DNA of 7,507 bases from Acidobacteriaceae bacterium. GTDB taxonomy: Bacteria; Acidobacteriota; Terriglobia; Terriglobales; Acidobacteriaceae. Below are positions 5,975-7,507 of this stretch, one piece after another. Positions within the stretch are counted from its first letter, which is position 1, and each line of letters opens with the position of its first letter. Where the stretch lies: the NCBI GenBank assembly GCA_030838305.1, contig JAUTWY010000210.1, forward strand, positions 1 to 7,507. Reading direction: 5' to 3'. The notes beneath the pieces were generated by a model that worked only from the letters and a program-made list of their open reading frames with translations, was not told the DNA's origin and searched no databases. Position numbers and translations under genes: made by a program.

Positions 5975-6764
5975 TTCGCCGAAGCTCCTCTTCCGCCCGC
6001 CTGCGATCCTCAATATCAGCATTAGTGCCGTACCACGTGACAACCTTGCCGCGGTTATCGCGCACCGGGCGGGCCTGAAATATGAACCAGCGATACTCTC
6101 CATCAAATCTCCGTATTCGCGCCGAGACCTCACCTGGCTCTCCGGATTCCAGAAGGCCCTGCCACATCGTTAACAGATGTTCGACGTCGTCAGGATGAAG
6201 CGCCGATTTCCAACCCCAGCCACAACCTTGTTCTAACGAAAATCCTGTGTAATCGAGCCATCGTTGATTTAGAAAATACGCAGCGCCATCAGGACGGCAC
6301 GCCCACGCCAACACCGGGATTGTGTTAATCATCAGGCCTTCATTTCTGACTTTTTTCTCGGCACGTTTGCGATCTTCAATGTCAATGCTCGATCCGTACC
6401 ACTTGATGATGATTCCGTTTGTATCGCGTCGTGGAACCTTGTGATGGAGCATCCAACGATACTCACCATCGGCTCGTTGGACGCGCGCCTCATACAGGAA
6501 AAGTTCTCCGCTGGCCAGGGACGCACGCCATTTTGCAACGATTCCCTCGACGTCATCAGGATGAATCGAGGATATCCATTTCCAGCCCTGCACATCCTCC
6601 AAGGACCGTCCCATATATGTCAGCGAAGTTTCGTTGAAGAAATCAAGGTAGCCATCTGGCATGGCGGTGTGGATGAACGCAGGCACTGAGTTGATGACAA
6701 GGTGGACGTCCGAAGGATTCACCGGTTGCTCGGAATCATGCCCGCTGAAAGCCATGTAGGCCAT
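5934..6764 (-). pseudogene. N-terminal part (PAS1-PAS2) of the sigma54 regulator, separated by a frameshift
   Basis: This 276-aa frame holds two PAS domains, about 18-140 and 145-265, each with an IHPDDV or LHPDDV motif, RADGEYRW or RFDGEYRW, and the IEDR(K/R)RAE linker typical of tandem PAS sensors. At ELRRSE the frame runs into SQGCEPVATCS and stops, while the +1 frame continues as a third PAS. Dropping one A from the AAA run at 5969-5971 gives ELRRSEAKVANQ followed by PAS3. The 6764-3731 span is 3034 bases, one more than a multiple of three, so the restored protein would be 1010 aa. ATG at 6764 is chosen because AAGGAG lies 10 bases upstream and the PAS begins soon after; the frame is open to 7103, but those 113 codons show no recognisable protein. 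It could be a true mutation, a sequencing error in a homopolymer, or a separately made two-PAS protein. Confidence 0.7.
5969..5971 (-). other. Probable one-base insertion site splitting the regulator gene
   Basis: The minus strand reads CGG CGA AGT GAA AGC in the first frame. Losing one A gives GAA GCC AAG GTT, which joins RRSE to AKVANQLRLVVDTIP and restores a normal inter-PAS linker. The context is not a classical slippery heptamer, so a mutation or a base-calling error is more likely than programmed frameshifting. Confidence 0.65.
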
Positions 6765-7270
6765 TATAATCCTACTCCTTTCGGCTTTCTGAAGTGCGAT
6801 GTGAGAGCCGGGGCTGCTTTGAGATCGGAACGTGGTAATCCTAAGTTCGGATAATCCTGCATACCTGAAGTCGCTGCGAGTGCCGAGTCCGCCAGCATCT
6901 ACGAAGATCACCTTAGCGGGATGGAAATAGCCGGATTTGAATCCGCGCAATACTTCGCTTTCGTTGTCTCCGATCTCAGTCAACACGAAATCGTAGAGCT
7001 TGCACGTGGACTCGCTCCAGCCTTGAGCGAGAAGCTTCATACGATTGCACTTCTGCTGACGCAAAATGCGAATAATTGGCTTGCTAAGAGCGTGAGTCTC
7101 CACATCCTAAGAGAAACTAACCAATGCAATGAAAACGCCGTTGTGAAGTTCAGGAGCGACAACAAAATGGCTGAAGAATCGTTCAGCTCAAGATCCAATC
7201 TTCGCTCGATCATTTTTATATTGTTAGCGTTCCTGCGGTGCCATGCCAGTCGAGATGGCATGTTTCGAAT
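6765..7270. other. Region without a supported gene upstream of the PAS regulator
   Basis: The regulator frame stays open from 6765 to 7103 on the minus strand, but its translation lacks any domain or motif I recognise and precedes a well-placed ribosome site and start. Plus-strand frames here (for example 6921-7385) run into the tRNA remnant and produce the GGSGGTRTR string typical of false genes over tRNA sequence. The gene's promoter probably lies here, but I could not identify a convincing -35/-10 or -24/-12 pair. A 7-bp stem with a 7-base loop (CATGCCA / TGGCATG) occupies 7242-7262. Confidence 0.4.
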
Positions 7271-7307
7271 TGGCGGGAGCGGCGGGACGCGAACCCGCGG
7301 CCTCCCA
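7271..7307 (-). other. tRNA 3'-end remnant (T arm, acceptor 3' strand, CCA)
   Basis: On the minus strand this segment ends with a T stem GCGGG/CCCGC enclosing a 7-base loop TTCGCGT (7282-7298), the seven-base acceptor strand CGCTCCC (7281-7275), discriminator G and CCA (7273-7271). AGGCC before the T stem fits a variable loop. No matching D arm and anticodon arm precede it: the sequence at 7308-7340 does not fold that way. The T loop also lacks the near-universal A58 (C in its place), so this is not a working tRNA. Short tRNA 3' ends of this kind are typically left at one end of an element integrated in a tRNA gene. A GGAGCGG at 7335-7329 could pair with part of the acceptor strand, but the enclosed 65 bases are too short for a standard tRNA. 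The tRNA identity cannot be told. Confidence 0.6.
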
Positions 7308-7334
7308 AAACTGACTGAAAATGACTTCCCGCTC

Positions 7335-7384
7335 CTTCCACAAGCTTGCAGTCTCTTGCACTGCCTTGCACGTCCTTCGACGTG
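7335..7384. repeat. Five 10-bp-phased CTTGCA-type units
   Basis: Reading the plus strand, consecutive decamers begin CTTCCA, CTTGCA, CTTGCA, CTTGCA and CTTCGA, each followed by four variable bases. The unit length equals one helical turn, so all copies face the same side of the DNA. Next to a tRNA 3' remnant, this resembles arm-type integrase or accessory-factor sites of an attachment region. The array is seen; the role is inference. Confidence 0.55.
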
Positions 7385-7485
7385 AGATGGCAGCGTTCTC
7401 GAGATAGCCGAATCGATGCTAGCCGTTTGGCCCTCACCCGAACGGTCTTAAAGCCCTGAGTGTAGTGCTGTCCGGCCAATCGTAA

Positions 7486-7507
7486 AGTTGGCAAATAGTT
7501 GGCAAAT
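7486..7507. repeat. 11-bp perfect tandem repeat at the window edge
   Basis: AGTTGGCAAAT occurs twice back to back and may continue beyond the window. A third partial match (TTGGC-like spacing) is not visible to the left. It lies 100 bp from the decamer array and may belong to the same attachment-type region. Confidence 0.6.

Noticed and set aside
5975..6133. N-terminal extension of the main regulator frame to ATG 6133
   Set aside because: These 53 residues are an out-of-frame reading of the PAS2 C-terminus, whose correct frame shows RFDGEYRW and IEDRRRAEE.
7271..7335. A complete tRNA on the minus strand, using GGAGCGG at 7335-7329 as the 5' acceptor strand
   Set aside because: Only 65 bases are enclosed, no D arm or anticodon arm can be drawn, and the pairing register conflicts with the T stem.
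6921..7385. 154-codon open frame on the plus strand
   Set aside because: It runs through the tRNA remnant, giving the GGSGGTRTR string known from false gene calls over tRNA sequence; it has no other protein signature.

Overview
The window reads as part of a soil-type bacterial chromosome, most likely Acidobacteriota. That assignment is inference: the substrate-binding protein, the CMD-sigma fusion and the PAS-rich sigma54 activator look like families I recall from that phylum, GC content is moderate, and TTG starts with strong Shine-Dalgarno sites are used. No marker gene in the window settles it. Every supported gene lies on the minus strand, so the window is described below from high to low coordinates.

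Right end (about 7271-7507): non-coding DNA that looks like the edge of an integrated element. It holds the 3' part of a tRNA (T arm, acceptor 3' strand, CCA) without a usable 5' half, five 10-bp-phased CTTGCA-type units, a separated 9-bp direct repeat and an 11-bp tandem repeat at the window edge. No integrase is visible. From 6765 to 7270 no gene can be supported.

Sensor-regulator (6764-3731): a sigma54 enhancer-binding protein with five PAS domains, a complete AAA+ domain (Walker A, GAFTGA, Walker B, arginine finger) and a Fis-type HTH. It is split by a one-base frameshift near 5970. Removing one A from an AAA run would restore a protein of about 1010 aa. The two halves are annotated separately.

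Four-gene operon (3598-972): STAS-domain protein, an 86-aa fragment of a sigma54 AAA+ domain that stops just after Walker A, a 615-aa protein made of two AhpD/CMD-like domains fused to an ECF sigma factor, and an 80-aa zinc-binding anti-sigma factor. The genes overlap in turn (ATGA, TTGA, then 29 bp). The 132-bp gap upstream of the operon holds a convincing -24/-12 sigma54 promoter (GG-N10-GC with TTGCA) and a cluster of CGCGAA half-sites 80-100 bp upstream of the predicted start. Together these suggest a two-tier cascade: signal -> PAS activator -> sigma54 promoter -> redox-type-domain/ECF sigma plus its anti-sigma. This cascade is the most interesting content of the window.

Left end: a 504-bp gap with a hairpin-forming inverted repeat just behind the operon, then the 5' part of an ABC-transporter extracellular substrate-binding protein running off the window.
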